A program made the translations under genes and the position numbers. A stretch of DNA of 18,943 bases from DASZYF01 sp035545535 (GTDB lineage Bacteria > Actinomycetota > Actinomycetes > Mycobacteriales > CAJCIY01): NCBI GenBank assembly GCA_035545535.1, contig DASZYF010000088.1:1-18943 (forward strand), read 5' to 3'. Numbering within the stretch: position 1 is the stretch's first letter; the number at the start of each line of letters is the position of its first letter. This document shows, one piece after another, positions 1-8,016 of this stretch. The notes beneath the pieces were generated by a model. The model saw only the letters and a program-made list of their open reading frames with translations. It searched no databases and had not been told where the DNA came from.

Positions 1-1434
1 CGGGCCGCGGTCATCGCCGCCGCCGGCGGCGGACCGGTGACCATGTCGAGCGGGCAGGCCGTCACACCCGACGCGTCGGGGGCGAGCACCGCCGCCGCGC
101 CCGGAGCGACCGTTCCCACCGGCACCACGACCGGCGGCACCGCCGGCGGCGGCCCGACCGTGGGCGGCACCGGTCCCGGCACGACCACCGGTGGAGGCAC
201 GGCCACGACCGGCGGCGGCACGACCGCGACGACGGCACCCACCACGGGCACCACGACCAGCTCCGCGCCCGCGCTCGGCGGGACCAGGTCCTCCGCCGCC
301 CCTCAGGCCGCGGAGAAGTCCTGCACCAAGCAGGGGTCGACGATCGTGTTCGGCCAGGTGGGGACCTTCAGCGGGATCATCGGAGCCGCGATCGGCGCCG
401 GTCAGCCCGGACTCAAGGTGTGGGCGTCCGCGACCAACGCCGCCGGCGGGATCGCGTGCCACCCCGTGCAGGTGGTCTCGATCGACGACGGCGGCGACGC
501 CGGCAAGGCCCAGTCGGCCGTGCAGCAGATGGTCGAGCAGGACCACGCCGTCGCGATCAACGCCCTGGTCCCCGTCACCCTCAACGGCGTCGAGCCCTAC
601 GTCGACGCCCATCACATCCCGGTCGTCGGCGGCGACCTCGTCGCCAAGCAGTGGAACACCGACCAGTACCTGTTCCCGCAGGGTCCGTCGCTCGAGCCGG
701 TCCTCTACACCTTCATGAGGTACGCGGCGATGAACGGGGGCACGAAGTACTCGTTCCTGTACTGCATCGAAGCGACACCCTGCACGGCGGCACAGGACCT
801 CATCACCAAGCAAGGGCTGGGCGCCAAGGCCGGCCTGCAGAGCGTCGGCGACCAGCCGATCTCCCTCGCCGGATCGAACTTCACCCAGCAGTGCCAGACC
901 GCGAAGAGCAAGGGCGCCGACGTCCTCATCGTCGGCGCCGGGGCGACGGCGCTCACCGCGATCGCCCGCGACTGCTCCAACCAGGGCTACCACCCACGGA
1001 TCATCACCGAGTCCCTCGCGGCCGTGACCAGCCTGCAGAGCAACCCCCAGCTCGACGGACTCGCCATCGGCAACACGCAGTTCCCCTGGACCGACGCGCT
1101 GACGCCCGCGCAGCAGGCGTTCGCGGCGGCGATGGCGAAGTACGCGCCGAGCGTCGACAACAGCGGATCCGCCGCGGCGGCCTGGACCTCCGGTGAGCTG
1201 CTGAAGAAGGCGATCCTCAACCTCGGCCAGGCCGCCTACGGCGACATCACCTCCGCCGACGTGCTCAAGGGCCTCGGCATGGTGAAGAACGAGACGCTCG
1301 GCGGCCTCGCACCCGGCAAGATCACCTTCAACCCGGGCGCACCCGCGTCGCTCAACCGCTGCGGCTTCGTGTCGGTCATCGCGAACGGCAAGTGGACCGA
1401 CCCGCTGCACGGCCAGCAGATCTGCGAGCCGTGA
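1..1434 (+). CDS. Liv-type ABC transporter solute-binding protein (5' end outside window)
   Basis: This is an extracytoplasmic binding protein that should capture substrate for a branched-chain-amino-acid-type ABC importer. The frame is open to the first base of the window, and the first residues (RAAVIAAAGGG) look like the tail of a hydrophobic signal or anchor segment, so the true start is probably upstream. GTG at 37 and ATG at 43 are in frame but have no good ribosome binding site. A Gly/Thr-rich linker (about nt 121-276) separates the anchor from the globular domain, which begins near CTKQGSTIVFGQVGTFSG. The body has the periplasmic-binding type I (Peripla_BP_6) pattern: an early GQVGTFSG strand/loop, AGGIACHPV, and a second-lobe segment GADVLIVGAGATALTAIARDC. 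Several Cys residues could form disulfides outside the membrane. Two ATPase genes follow 29 nt downstream. The ligand is unknown; the fold is Liv-like, but actinobacterial paralogues bind many organic acids. Confidence 0.85.
   Translation, partial: RAAVIAAAGGGPVTMSSGQAVTPDASGASTAAAPGATVPTGTTTGGTAGGGPTVGGTGPGTTTGGGTATTGGGTTATTAPTTGTTTSSAPALGGTRSSAAPQAAEKSCTKQGSTIVFGQVGTFSGIIGAAIGAGQPGLKVWASATNAAGGIACHPVQVVSIDDGGDAGKAQSAVQQMVEQDHAVAINALVPVTLNGVEPYVDAHHIPVVGGDLVAKQWNTDQYLFPQGPSLEPVLYTFMRYAAMNGGTKYSFLYCIEATPCTAAQDLITKQGLGAKAGLQSVGDQPISLAGSNFTQQCQTAKSKGADVLIVGAGATALTAIARDCSNQGYHPRIITESLAAVTSLQSNPQLDGLAIGNTQFPWTDALTPAQQAFAAAMAKYAPSVDNSGSAAAAWTSGELLKKAILNLGQAAYGDITSADVLKGLGMVKNETLGGLAPGKITFNPGAPASLNRCGFVSVIANGKWTDPLHGQQICEP
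121..276 (+). repeat. Low-complexity Gly/Thr-rich linker coding region
   Basis: This tract encodes repeated short units such as GTTTGG, GGGTATT and GTTTSS within the binding protein. It is a degenerate ggc/acc/acg codon tract, not a perfect tandem repeat. It probably acts as a flexible extracellular tether between the membrane anchor and the ligand-binding domain, and Thr-rich tethers of this kind may be O-glycosylated in actinomycetes (inference). Confidence 0.6.
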
Positions 1435-1463
1435 CCAACGCACCCGGACGTGAGGAAGGCACC

Positions 1464-2276
1464 ATGTCGGACCCGAGCGGCCTCACCATCGACGGGGTCG
1501 TCGTGAAGTTCGGCGGCCACACCGCCGTCAACGGCATCTCGATGGAAGCCCCGCGCGGCAAGATCACCGGCCTCATCGGGCCGAACGGCGCCGGCAAGAC
1601 CACCACCTTCAACGCCTGCTCCGGGCTGCTCCGCCCGACCAGCGGCACCGTGCACCTGTTCGGCGAGGACGTGACGCGCATGTCGCCGCAGCGTCGCGCC
1701 CAGAAGGGCATGGGCCGCACCTTCCAGCGGATGGAGCTGTTCGACTCGCTGTCGGTGCGCGAGAACGTCGCGCTCGGTCGCGAGGCGGGGCTCGCCGGGT
1801 CGCGGCCGCTGCGGCACCTGCGGGGCTCGCGCGCGGACGCCGCCGCGGTGGCCGAGGCCGTCGCGGACGCGCTCGAGCTGTGCGGCATCACCGAGCTCGC
1901 CACCCGACGGCCCGCCGACCTGTCGACCGGCCAGCGCCGCCTGGTCGAGCTCGCCCGCTGCATCGCCGGGGGCTTCACCATGATGCTGCTCGACGAGCCG
2001 AGCTCCGGGCTCGACAAGGGCGAGACGGTCGTGTTCGGCCGCATCCTGCGCTCGCTCGTGGAGCTGCGCGGCGTGGGGATCCTCATCGTCGAGCACGACA
2101 TGAGCCTCGTCATGAGCACCTGCGACTACATCTACGTGCTCGACTTCGGCGAGCCCATCTTCCAGGGCACGCCAGCCGAGGTCGGCGCGAGCGACATCGT
2201 GCGCGCCGCCTACCTCGGCAGCGAGGCCGTCGAGGCCGGCGTGCCCGAGGCCGACCGGGCGAAGGCGGGCGTCTGA
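1464..2276 (+). CDS. ABC transporter ATP-binding protein, LivG-like
   Basis: This is one of two cytoplasmic ATPase subunits that power a Liv-type importer. The 270-residue product has Walker A GPNGAGKT (residues 39-46), a signature LSTGQ (153-157; Gly to Thr at the third position of LSGGQ), Walker B MMLLDEP (about 173-179) and the switch His in VEHD (H211). The length and the GRTFQRMELFDSLSVRENV segment fit the LivG family. I chose the ATG at 1464 because GAGGAAGG (1452-1459) sits 4 nt before it; an upstream in-frame extension begins inside the binding-protein gene and is unlikely. Its stop overlaps the next start (TGATG at 2274-2278), so the two ATPases are translationally coupled. No permease gene for this set is present in the window; it is presumably upstream. 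Confidence 0.92.
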   Translation: MSDPSGLTIDGVVVKFGGHTAVNGISMEAPRGKITGLIGPNGAGKTTTFNACSGLLRPTSGTVHLFGEDVTRMSPQRRAQKGMGRTFQRMELFDSLSVRENVALGREAGLAGSRPLRHLRGSRADAAAVAEAVADALELCGITELATRRPADLSTGQRRLVELARCIAGGFTMMLLDEPSSGLDKGETVVFGRILRSLVELRGVGILIVEHDMSLVMSTCDYIYVLDFGEPIFQGTPAEVGASDIVRAAYLGSEAVEAGVPEADRAKAGV

Positions 2277-2977
2277 TGCTCAAGCTCGACAGCATCACCG
2301 CCGGCTACGCCGGCACCACGGTCCTCCGCGACGTCGACCTCGTCGTGCCGGATGCCAGCGTCGTCGCGCTGCTCGGCGCCAACGGCGCCGGCAAGACGAC
2401 GCTGCTGCGGGTCGCGTCCGGCCTGCTGAGACCGACCAGCGGCACGCTCACCCTCGACGGCGCCGACGTCACGCGCCTGACACCGCACGAGCTCGTCGCC
2501 CGCGGCATCTGCCACGTGCCCGAGGGCCGGGGGATCTTCCCGTCGCTGACGGTGCGGGACAACCTCATCCTCCAGTCGGCCAAGGGCGAGGAGAGCCAGT
2601 CGATCGAGCGCGCGGTCAGTGCGTTCCCGCGCCTGGGCGAGCGGCTGTCGCAGGTCGCCGGCACGATGAGCGGCGGCGAGCAGCAGATGGTCGCGCTGGC
2701 CCGCACCTACGTGCAGCACCCCACGGTGGTGCTGCTCGACGAGGTCTCGATGGGCCTCGCTCCGAAGATCGTCGACGAGATCTTCGCGTTCCTCGAGCTG
2801 CTGCGCGGCCAGGGGGCCAGCCTGCTCCTCGTCGAGCAGTACGTGACGCGCGCCCTGGCGGCCGCGGACTACGTCTACCTGCTCAACCGGGGCGAGGTCG
2901 CGTTCGCCGGGGAGCCGAGCGAGCTGGACGACGCCGACGTGTTCGCGAGCTACGTCGGCGCCGACGTCGGCCACTGA
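2276..2977 (+). CDS. ABC transporter ATP-binding protein, LivF-like
   Basis: This is the second ATPase subunit of the left-hand Liv-type importer, 233 residues long. It shows Walker A GANGAGKT (34-41), signature MSGGEQ (131-136), Walker B VVLLDEVSMGLAP (Asp155, Glu156) and the LivF-typical VEQ in place of the usual VEHD switch region. CHVPEGRGIFPSLTVRDNL is also typical of LivF. The ATG at 2276 overlaps the stop of the LivG-like gene, which fixes the start. The gene ends 18 nt before the stop codon of the convergent acyl-CoA dehydrogenase gene, with a GC-rich palindrome in between. The LivG/LivF pairing supports a heterodimeric ATPase. The substrate cannot be inferred from the ATPases. Confidence 0.92.
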   Translation: MLKLDSITAGYAGTTVLRDVDLVVPDASVVALLGANGAGKTTLLRVASGLLRPTSGTLTLDGADVTRLTPHELVARGICHVPEGRGIFPSLTVRDNLILQSAKGEESQSIERAVSAFPRLGERLSQVAGTMSGGEQQMVALARTYVQHPTVVLLDEVSMGLAPKIVDEIFAFLELLRGQGASLLLVEQYVTRALAAADYVYLLNRGEVAFAGEPSELDDADVFASYVGADVGH

Positions 2978-2991
2978 CGGCCGCGCGGCCG
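2978..2991. terminator. Perfect 14-bp GC palindrome between convergent genes (possible bidirectional terminator)
   Basis: CGGCCGCGCGGCCG fills almost all of the 18-nt gap between the stop codon of the LivF-like gene and the stop codon of the convergent acyl-CoA dehydrogenase gene. As RNA it can fold as a 5-bp CGGCC/GGCCG stem with a GCGC loop from either strand. There is no U-tract on either side, so classical intrinsic termination is not shown. Short GC hairpins between convergent genes are plausible actinomycete terminators, but GC-rich palindromes also arise by chance. Confidence 0.35.
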
Positions 2992-2995
2992 GGGA

Positions 2996-4108
2996 TCAGC
3001 GCGGCAGGCCGAGGGTCCGCTCGGCGAGCACGGTGCGCAGGATGCCGTTGCCGCCGCCCTGGATGGAGTAGGCGGGCGCGTAGAGCAGGTTGCGCGCCGC
3101 CCTGCTCGATCCAGGTCGACCCTCGAGCAGGCCGTCCATCCCCAGCGCGTCGACGCAGAGCTCGGCGACGTCCTGCTCGACCTCGGTGCAGAACACCTTC
3201 GTCAGCGCGCTGAACCCGGTCGGTGCCGCGCCGCCGAGCGCGCGCAGGACGAGCTGGCGGCCGATGCGGAAGCGCGCCTCGAGGGCGGCCGCCCGTTGCC
3301 GGAGCACGCGATCGGACGGGTCGATGCGCGCGACGGTCTCGAGGAACAGAGCGCGGTTCGACACGATCCGGTCGACGCCGCCGCGCTCGTGCTCGAGCTG
3401 GCGCATGATCTGCTTCCAGCTGCCGTGCAGCGTGCCGATGAGGTGGTCGCCCGGGACGCGCACGCCGTCGTAGCTGACCTCGCAGAAGTCCTGCGCGCCG
3501 GTGATGTCACGGATCGGGGTCACGGTGACGCCCGGCGCGTCGAGGTCGACGACGAAGTCGGAGATGCCCTGGTGCGCCGGCGCGTCCGGGTCGGTGCGGG
3601 CGACGACGTAGCAGTGCTCGGCGTCGGCCGCGAGGCTGGTCCAGATCTTGCGGCCCTCGATCCGCCAGCCGTCGCCGTCGGGGACGGCGCGCGTGCGCAG
3701 GGCCGCGAGGTCGCTCCCGGCGTCGGGCTCGGACAGCCCGATCGACCACGTCACCTCACCGCGCACCATCGGCGGCAGCCAGCGCGCCCGCTGCTCGGCC
3801 GTCCCGTACGCGAGCAGGGTCGGGCCGATCTGACGGTCGCCGACCCAGGACGACGCGATGGGTGCGCCTTCGCTGATGAGCGCCTCGGTCACGACGAACC
3901 GCTCGAGCGCCGTGCGCCCGTGCCCGCCCTCCTCGACCGGCCACACCATGCCGAGCCACCCCCGCTTGCCGAGCTCGAGGGAGAAGTCACGGTCGTGACC
4001 GCACACCCACGAGTCCTCGCGGAACGGGCGTGCGCTCGCGGCCTCGCGCGCGACGGCGCGGGCCTCCTCCGCGAGCGCGGCCAGCTCGTCGGGCCAGCTC
4101 AGGTCCAT
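2996..4108 (-). CDS. Acyl-CoA dehydrogenase family protein
   Basis: This is a predicted FAD-dependent acyl-CoA dehydrogenase (370 residues) acting on a CoA thioester in the cytoplasm. The helical N-terminal domain is followed by the beta-domain FAD/substrate signature WSIGLSEPDAGSD (121-133) and GRKIWTS (152-158). The C-terminal helical domain ends SIQGGGNGILR...AERTLGLPR. The position of the usual catalytic Glu in the short/medium-chain YEGT motif is Gly351. A Glu (E241, in LEHERGG) lies where isovaleryl- and long-chain-type enzymes place theirs. I start at ATG 4108 (MDLSWPDELA), 7 nt after the stop of the GntR gene, with GAGG just upstream; a 14-residue longer frame would overlap the regulator gene. 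It is the last gene of the minus-strand operon. Many actinobacterial FadE proteins work as heteromers, and no second subunit is seen here. Confidence 0.88.
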   Translation of the reverse strand: MDLSWPDELAALAEEARAVAREAASARPFREDSWVCGHDRDFSLELGKRGWLGMVWPVEEGGHGRTALERFVVTEALISEGAPIASSWVGDRQIGPTLLAYGTAEQRARWLPPMVRGEVTWSIGLSEPDAGSDLAALRTRAVPDGDGWRIEGRKIWTSLAADAEHCYVVARTDPDAPAHQGISDFVVDLDAPGVTVTPIRDITGAQDFCEVSYDGVRVPGDHLIGTLHGSWKQIMRQLEHERGGVDRIVSNRALFLETVARIDPSDRVLRQRAAALEARFRIGRQLVLRALGGAAPTGFSALTKVFCTEVEQDVAELCVDALGMDGLLEGRPGSSRAARNLLYAPAYSIQGGGNGILRTVLAERTLGLPR

Positions 4109-4115
4109 GCGCGCC

Positions 4116-4892
4116 TCATGCGGTCGACGTCTCCCACCGCACCGGCTCACCGAGCTTGTCCGGGAACTTGCGGGCCGCGTAGCGGCGGAACTCGGCGATG
4201 TGCTCCGCCGCCTCGGAGCTCGCGGCCTCGTGGTCGCGCGCCGCGATCGCGTCGACGATGCGTTGGTGGGCGTCGGCGATGCGGGCGCGGGTGCGGGGCG
4301 GGTAGTCGATCTGGGTGTCGATGCTCGCGGTCACCTGCTCCAGCGTCTCGGCGATGACCAGGAGCACGGTGTTGCGCGACGCGTGCGCAAGCGCGGCGTG
4401 GAACGCGTCGTTCTCCCGGTAGAACACCGACGCGTCACCGAGCTCGGCGCGCATGCGGTCGATCGTCCCCTGCATCGCGGCGATGTCGTCGGCGGTGGCG
4501 TTGCGGGCAGCGAGCCCGGCGACGACGGGTTCGACGCCGGCCCGCGCCTCGGCGACCTCGTCGAGGGACGAGCCGAGGAACTGCAGCACCAGCGTCATCG
4601 CGCCTACCAGGTCGTCCGGGCGCGACCGGCGCACGTAGGGCCCGCCGCCCGGCCCGGGCTTGATGCGGATGACGCCGTGCGTCTCGAGCAGCCGCAACGC
4701 CTCACGCAACGTCGTGCGCCCGACCCCGAGCTGCTCGGCCATGACGCGCTCGTTCGGCAACGGGTCGCCCTCGGACAGGCCGTCGCGGATGATCGCGTCG
4801 CCGATCTCGCGGGCGACGCGCTCGGCCACCTTCGGCTTGCGCACCGCCCGCAGGTGCGCGGAGTTGATCGGGTTGACGGCGCCGTCGGTCAT
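4116..4892 (-). CDS. GntR-family transcriptional regulator, FadR subfamily (FCD domain)
   Basis: This is a predicted ligand-responsive repressor of 258 residues. The N-terminal winged helix-turn-helix covers about residues 20-90, with LPNERVMAEQLGVGRTTLREALRLL as the recognition region and GVIRIKPGPGGGPYV as the wing. The C-terminal all-helical FCD domain keeps the likely metal/ligand residues N161 and H165 (in ENDAFH), H209 (AHQRIVDAI) and H231 (AAEHIAEF). FCD regulators usually sense small carboxylates or acyl-CoAs. The ATG at 4892 overlaps the stop of the CoA-transferase-family gene, so it is translated with the operon and probably controls it in response to a pathway intermediate. The operator was not identified; the region upstream of the SDR or the 9208-9225 palindrome are candidates. 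Confidence 0.92.
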   Translation of the reverse strand: MTDGAVNPINSAHLRAVRKPKVAERVAREIGDAIIRDGLSEGDPLPNERVMAEQLGVGRTTLREALRLLETHGVIRIKPGPGGGPYVRRSRPDDLVGAMTLVLQFLGSSLDEVAEARAGVEPVVAGLAARNATADDIAAMQGTIDRMRAELGDASVFYRENDAFHAALAHASRNTVLLVIAETLEQVTASIDTQIDYPPRTRARIADAHQRIVDAIAARDHEAASSEAAEHIAEFRRYAARKFPDKLGEPVRWETSTA

Positions 4893-6067
4893 CCCCGCTC
4901 CTCCTCACGCACCGCGCCGTCCCACAGGCTGAGCAGCGCCCGGGCGCGTTCGGCGCGGTCCAGGCCGCGCAGGTCGGCGCAGCCCCGTTCGGTGATGACA
5001 ACATCCACGTCGTGGCCGGGCGTCGTCACGGGGTGCGAGAGCCGGCGCACGAGCGTCGGCACGTCCGCGTGCATCGACGCCGTCGCGATGATCGACAGAC
5101 CGCCGACCGACCGTGCCGCGGCCGTCGCATAGTCGGCGTGCCCACCGATGCCGCCGATCAGTCCGCGCGGCGTCCCCTCGACGTTCACGGCGCCGGTCAG
5201 ATCGATCTCGAGCGCGGTGTTCACACTGATGAGCCCCGGGCCGGCCAGGCGCCCGAGGTCGTGGGTCACCCCGACCGGGTGCAGGACCGGACGCCCGTCG
5301 GCCCAGTCGTAGAGGCGCTGCGTACCGGAGAGGTAGGCGGCGATCGGTGTGCCGAGGAGGAGCCCACGCTCGTCCAGCCCGACGACGCCGTCGATCAGCA
5401 TCCCGGCGTCGATGTGGACGGGCACCTCGACGGCCGCCGTGACGGCCGCTCCGAGCGGACCGGGCCCGACCTGCAACCGCGCCCCGGCCGAGACCCAGTG
5501 GGCGGTGAGCGTGGCGATCGCGCGGTAGGTGTCGCTGATGCCGGTGGTGACCACGTCGACCGGAGCCGCATCCGACGCGCCGACGACCGTCACCTGCTCG
5601 GCCGGCAACGGGGGGCCGGCGTCGGCGGCCGGGTGGTGGGGCGCGAGGACCGCCGCCACCGGCACGCCGGCATCCACGACGGCCCGCATCCACGCGACCT
5701 CACTGCCGAACCGCACGCCGTCCGGACCGGCGACCACGCTGGCGACCAGCAGGTCGGGGCGCAGCGGTCCGTGCAGCAGCGCGGGCGTCGCGCCGAGCCG
5801 CACCGGCAGCGCGTGCACCGCGCCCGCGTCGATGGGCGCCCGCAACCCCCATCCGCCCATGAACGCGCGCACGTCGGCGAACGCGCCGACGTCCAGGTCG
5901 TCGTCCGGCGTCGGCAGCCATCCGAGCAGCAGCGACACATCTCCGTGCGCGGCCGCCGCCGCGCTCAGCTCCTTGCTCACCGACCGGGGCGCCCCGGCGC
6001 CGTCGCCCACCGCGACGCGCATCCCCGGCCTCACCAGGGCCGCGAGGGACGTCGTCGCGGTGGTCAT
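4889..6067 (-). CDS. Acetyl-CoA hydrolase/CoA-transferase family protein
   Basis: This 392-residue protein resembles the acetyl-CoA hydrolase / 4-hydroxybutyrate CoA-transferase family. These enzymes move CoA between acids through a glutamyl-CoA thioester intermediate. The C-terminal half carries the family pattern ISVNTALEIDLTGAVN (with E287), then RGLIGGIGGHADY, GGLSIIATAS and DVDVVITERGCADLRGL. The N-terminal half (GDGAGAPRSVSKEL) matches the start of the family. It is slightly shorter than typical 430-residue members. In this operon it could activate an imported acid using acetyl- or succinyl-CoA, which would explain why no acyl-CoA ligase gene is present. The start ATG at 6067 lies 10 nt after the crotonase stop; its stop overlaps the GntR start. 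Which residue is catalytic, and whether it is a transferase or a hydrolase, cannot be settled here. Confidence 0.82.
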   Translation of the reverse strand: MTTATTSLAALVRPGMRVAVGDGAGAPRSVSKELSAAAAAHGDVSLLLGWLPTPDDDLDVGAFADVRAFMGGWGLRAPIDAGAVHALPVRLGATPALLHGPLRPDLLVASVVAGPDGVRFGSEVAWMRAVVDAGVPVAAVLAPHHPAADAGPPLPAEQVTVVGASDAAPVDVVTTGISDTYRAIATLTAHWVSAGARLQVGPGPLGAAVTAAVEVPVHIDAGMLIDGVVGLDERGLLLGTPIAAYLSGTQRLYDWADGRPVLHPVGVTHDLGRLAGPGLISVNTALEIDLTGAVNVEGTPRGLIGGIGGHADYATAAARSVGGLSIIATASMHADVPTLVRRLSHPVTTPGHDVDVVITERGCADLRGLDRAERARALLSLWDGAVREEERG

Positions 6068-6077
6068 CCCGTCGGTG

Positions 6078-6848
6078 TCAGCGGGCGAGGAAGCCGTTGA
6101 CGGCGGCCTGGTGCTCGGGGGTGTCGAACGAGTGGTACTCGGCCTCGAGCGCGTAGTCGAGGATGCCTTCGATCGCCCGCCGCAGGTGGATGTTGACGGC
6201 TCGCTTGGTGGTGCGCAGGGCCTGCGGGGGCATCTGCGCCAGGCGCGTCGCGAGCGCGACGGCCTCGTCGAGGCACGCCTCCTTCGCCACGACCCGGTTG
6301 GCGATGCCCAGCTGCAGCGCGACGTCGGCGGTCAGCCGGTCGCCGGTGAACAGGTACTCCTTCACGCGCGGCATCGACATGAAGAACGGCCACGTCGCCG
6401 CTCCGCCGTCGCCGGCCGTGAGACCGATCGCCACGTGCGGGTCGGCGAGGTAGGCGCCTTCGGCGATGACGACGAGGTCGCAGCCGAAGGCGAGGCTCGC
6501 CCCGAGCCCCACGGCCGGACCGTTGACGGCCGCGACGACGGGCAGGGGGAAGTCGAGCATCTCGAGGACGAGCTGGCGCGCCTGGTCGAGCTCGCGCGCG
6601 CGGCGGACCGTGTCGTCCCACAGCAGGACGAAGTCGTTCATGTCGCCGCCGGCGCTGAACGCGCGGCCGGCGCCGGTGAGGACGACCGCGCGGGCCGCGG
6701 GGTCGGCAGCGAGGTGCTTCCACACCGCGACGAGCGCGTCGTGCAGGTCGGGACGGTTCGCGTTGAGCGAGTCCGGCAGGTTCATGGTCACCACGCGGAC
6801 GGGCCCGCGCTCCTCGATCAGGAGGACGGGCTCGAACGGGTTGCTCAC
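6078..6848 (-). CDS. Crotonase-fold enzyme annotated as enoyl-CoA hydratase/isomerase; His/Asp active site
   Basis: This is a 256-residue crotonase-superfamily protein for a CoA-thioester substrate. The two oxyanion-hole segments are clear: GRAFSAGGDM (61-70) and NGPAVGLGASLAFGCDL (109-125). Both glutamates that define classical enoyl-CoA hydratase are missing: the Glu144 equivalent is S118 and the Glu164 equivalent is H138 (in DPHVAIG). D147 lies in AGDGG, where hydratases usually have GAGG. An H-x8-D pair of this spacing is the one known from 6-oxocamphor hydrolase, a crotonase that cuts a beta-diketone C-C bond. Hydration, isomerisation or hydrolytic ring cleavage are all possible. The start is GTG 6848, 7 nt after the thiolase stop, with only a weak GAG-type binding site. 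The long antisense frames here are shadows. Confidence 0.87.
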   Translation of the reverse strand: MSNPFEPVLLIEERGPVRVVTMNLPDSLNANRPDLHDALVAVWKHLAADPAARAVVLTGAGRAFSAGGDMNDFVLLWDDTVRRARELDQARQLVLEMLDFPLPVVAAVNGPAVGLGASLAFGCDLVVIAEGAYLADPHVAIGLTAGDGGAATWPFFMSMPRVKEYLFTGDRLTADVALQLGIANRVVAKEACLDEAVALATRLAQMPPQALRTTKRAVNIHLRRAIEGILDYALEAEYHSFDTPEHQAAVNGFLAR

Positions 6849-6855
6849 GGTGGGC

Positions 6856-8016
6856 TCAGCTCTGCTCGGTGGACAGGACGGTCACGGCGGAGACCGCGGT
6901 CGGGCCGCCGATGTTGTGGGCGAGCCCGTGCCGGGCGCCGTCGACCTGGTTCGCGGCCCGGCCCCACAGCTGCTCGGCGATCTCGACGCACTGCGCCACC
7001 CCGGTCGCACCGGGCGGGTGGCCCTTGGCCTTGAGCCCGCCGCTCGGGTTGACCGGCAGCCGGCCGGTGAGGGTCGTCTCGCCGGCCTCGACGAGCTTGG
7101 CGGCGCCGAAGCGCTCGCAGAAGCCGAGGTCTTCGTAGCTGATCAGCTCGACGGCGCTGAAGCAGTCGTGCACCTCCGCGACGCTCATGTCCTGCGGGCC
7201 GAGGCCGGCCATGGCGAACGCCTGCTTCGCCGCCTTCACGGTGGCCGGGAAGGTGGTCATGTCGCGCTTGTGCTGGTGCATGACGCGGTCGAGGCCCAGC
7301 CCGACGCCGCGCACCCACACGGGCGTGCTCGTGTAGCGGTCGGCCACGTCGGCGGCCGCGAGCACAAGGGCCGCCGCACCGTCGCTCTGCGGCGTGCAGT
7401 CGTAGAGGCCGAACGGCGCGACGACCGTCGGTGCGTTCAGCACCTGCTCGACGGTGATCTCGAAGCGCAGGTGCGCCTTCGGGTTGGTCACCGCGTTGTG
7501 GTGGTTCTTCACCGCGACCATCGCCATGTGCTCGCGCGTGGCCGGCGACTCGTGCAGGTAGCGGGCCGCGTGCAGGGCGAAGTTCGCCGGCGCCACGAGG
7601 CCGAGGGGGTAGTCCCACGCCATGTCGCGCGTCATCGCCATCCAGTCCCAGAACGTGGACCGGGCCGAGGTCTCGCGGACCTTGTCGGCCCCGACGACGA
7701 GCGCGACGTCGATGTAGCCGCTCGCCACGGCGAAGAACGCGTTGCGCACCGCGTCGTTGCCGGTGGCGCAGGCGTTCTCGACGCGCGTCACCGGGATGTC
7801 GAGCAGGCCGCACGAGTCGGCGAGCAGACCGGACGGGAAGCCGTCGCTCGTGGTGAGCTCACCGAACCAGGCCGCCTGCAGCTCGGACCGGTCGATGCCC
7901 TTCTCGACCGACGCCAGCGCTTCACCGACCGCCCGGGGCAGGAGGTCCTTCATGCCGAGGTCGAAGTGCTCGGCGAACGGCGTCATGCCGGCACCGACGA
8001 CCGCGACGGGCCTCAC
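6856..8016 (-). CDS. Thiolase family protein, SCP-x/lipid-transfer type
   Basis: This 386-residue thiolase should cleave a 3-ketoacyl-CoA with CoA or, less likely, act as an aldolase. The nucleophile is C83 in VENACATGN. Other motifs are VHDCFS (H283), NPSGGLKAKGHPPGATG (H333) and HNIGG (H367). The second Cys of classical thiolases (CxG) is replaced by this His, as in SCP-x/sterol-carrier thiolases. Cys83 is kept, which argues for true thiolase chemistry rather than the Ltp2-type retro-aldol reaction. The start is GTG 8016, which overlaps the stop of the upstream DUF35 fusion gene (GTGA), a strong sign of a coupled complex. Thiolases of this type often need a DUF35 partner, here encoded next door. 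Confidence 0.92.
   Translation of the reverse strand: MRPVAVVGAGMTPFAEHFDLGMKDLLPRAVGEALASVEKGIDRSELQAAWFGELTTSDGFPSGLLADSCGLLDIPVTRVENACATGNDAVRNAFFAVASGYIDVALVVGADKVRETSARSTFWDWMAMTRDMAWDYPLGLVAPANFALHAARYLHESPATREHMAMVAVKNHHNAVTNPKAHLRFEITVEQVLNAPTVVAPFGLYDCTPQSDGAAALVLAAADVADRYTSTPVWVRGVGLGLDRVMHQHKRDMTTFPATVKAAKQAFAMAGLGPQDMSVAEVHDCFSAVELISYEDLGFCERFGAAKLVEAGETTLTGRLPVNPSGGLKAKGHPPGATGVAQCVEIAEQLWGRAANQVDGARHGLAHNIGGPTAVSAVTVLSTEQS

Noticed and set aside
37..43. GTG 37 or ATG 43 as the true start of the binding protein
   Set aside because: No ribosome binding site precedes them, and the frame is open upstream with a hydrophobic signal-like remnant.
191..1196. Alternative plus-strand frames within the binding-protein gene
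   Set aside because: They are Arg/Pro/Ser-rich out-of-frame readings; only the frame ending at 1434 has a recognisable fold.
6856..8016. Thiolase as an Ltp2-type steroid aldolase
   Set aside because: The nucleophile Cys (C83) and the GHP His (H333) are retained, which fits thiolytic activity.
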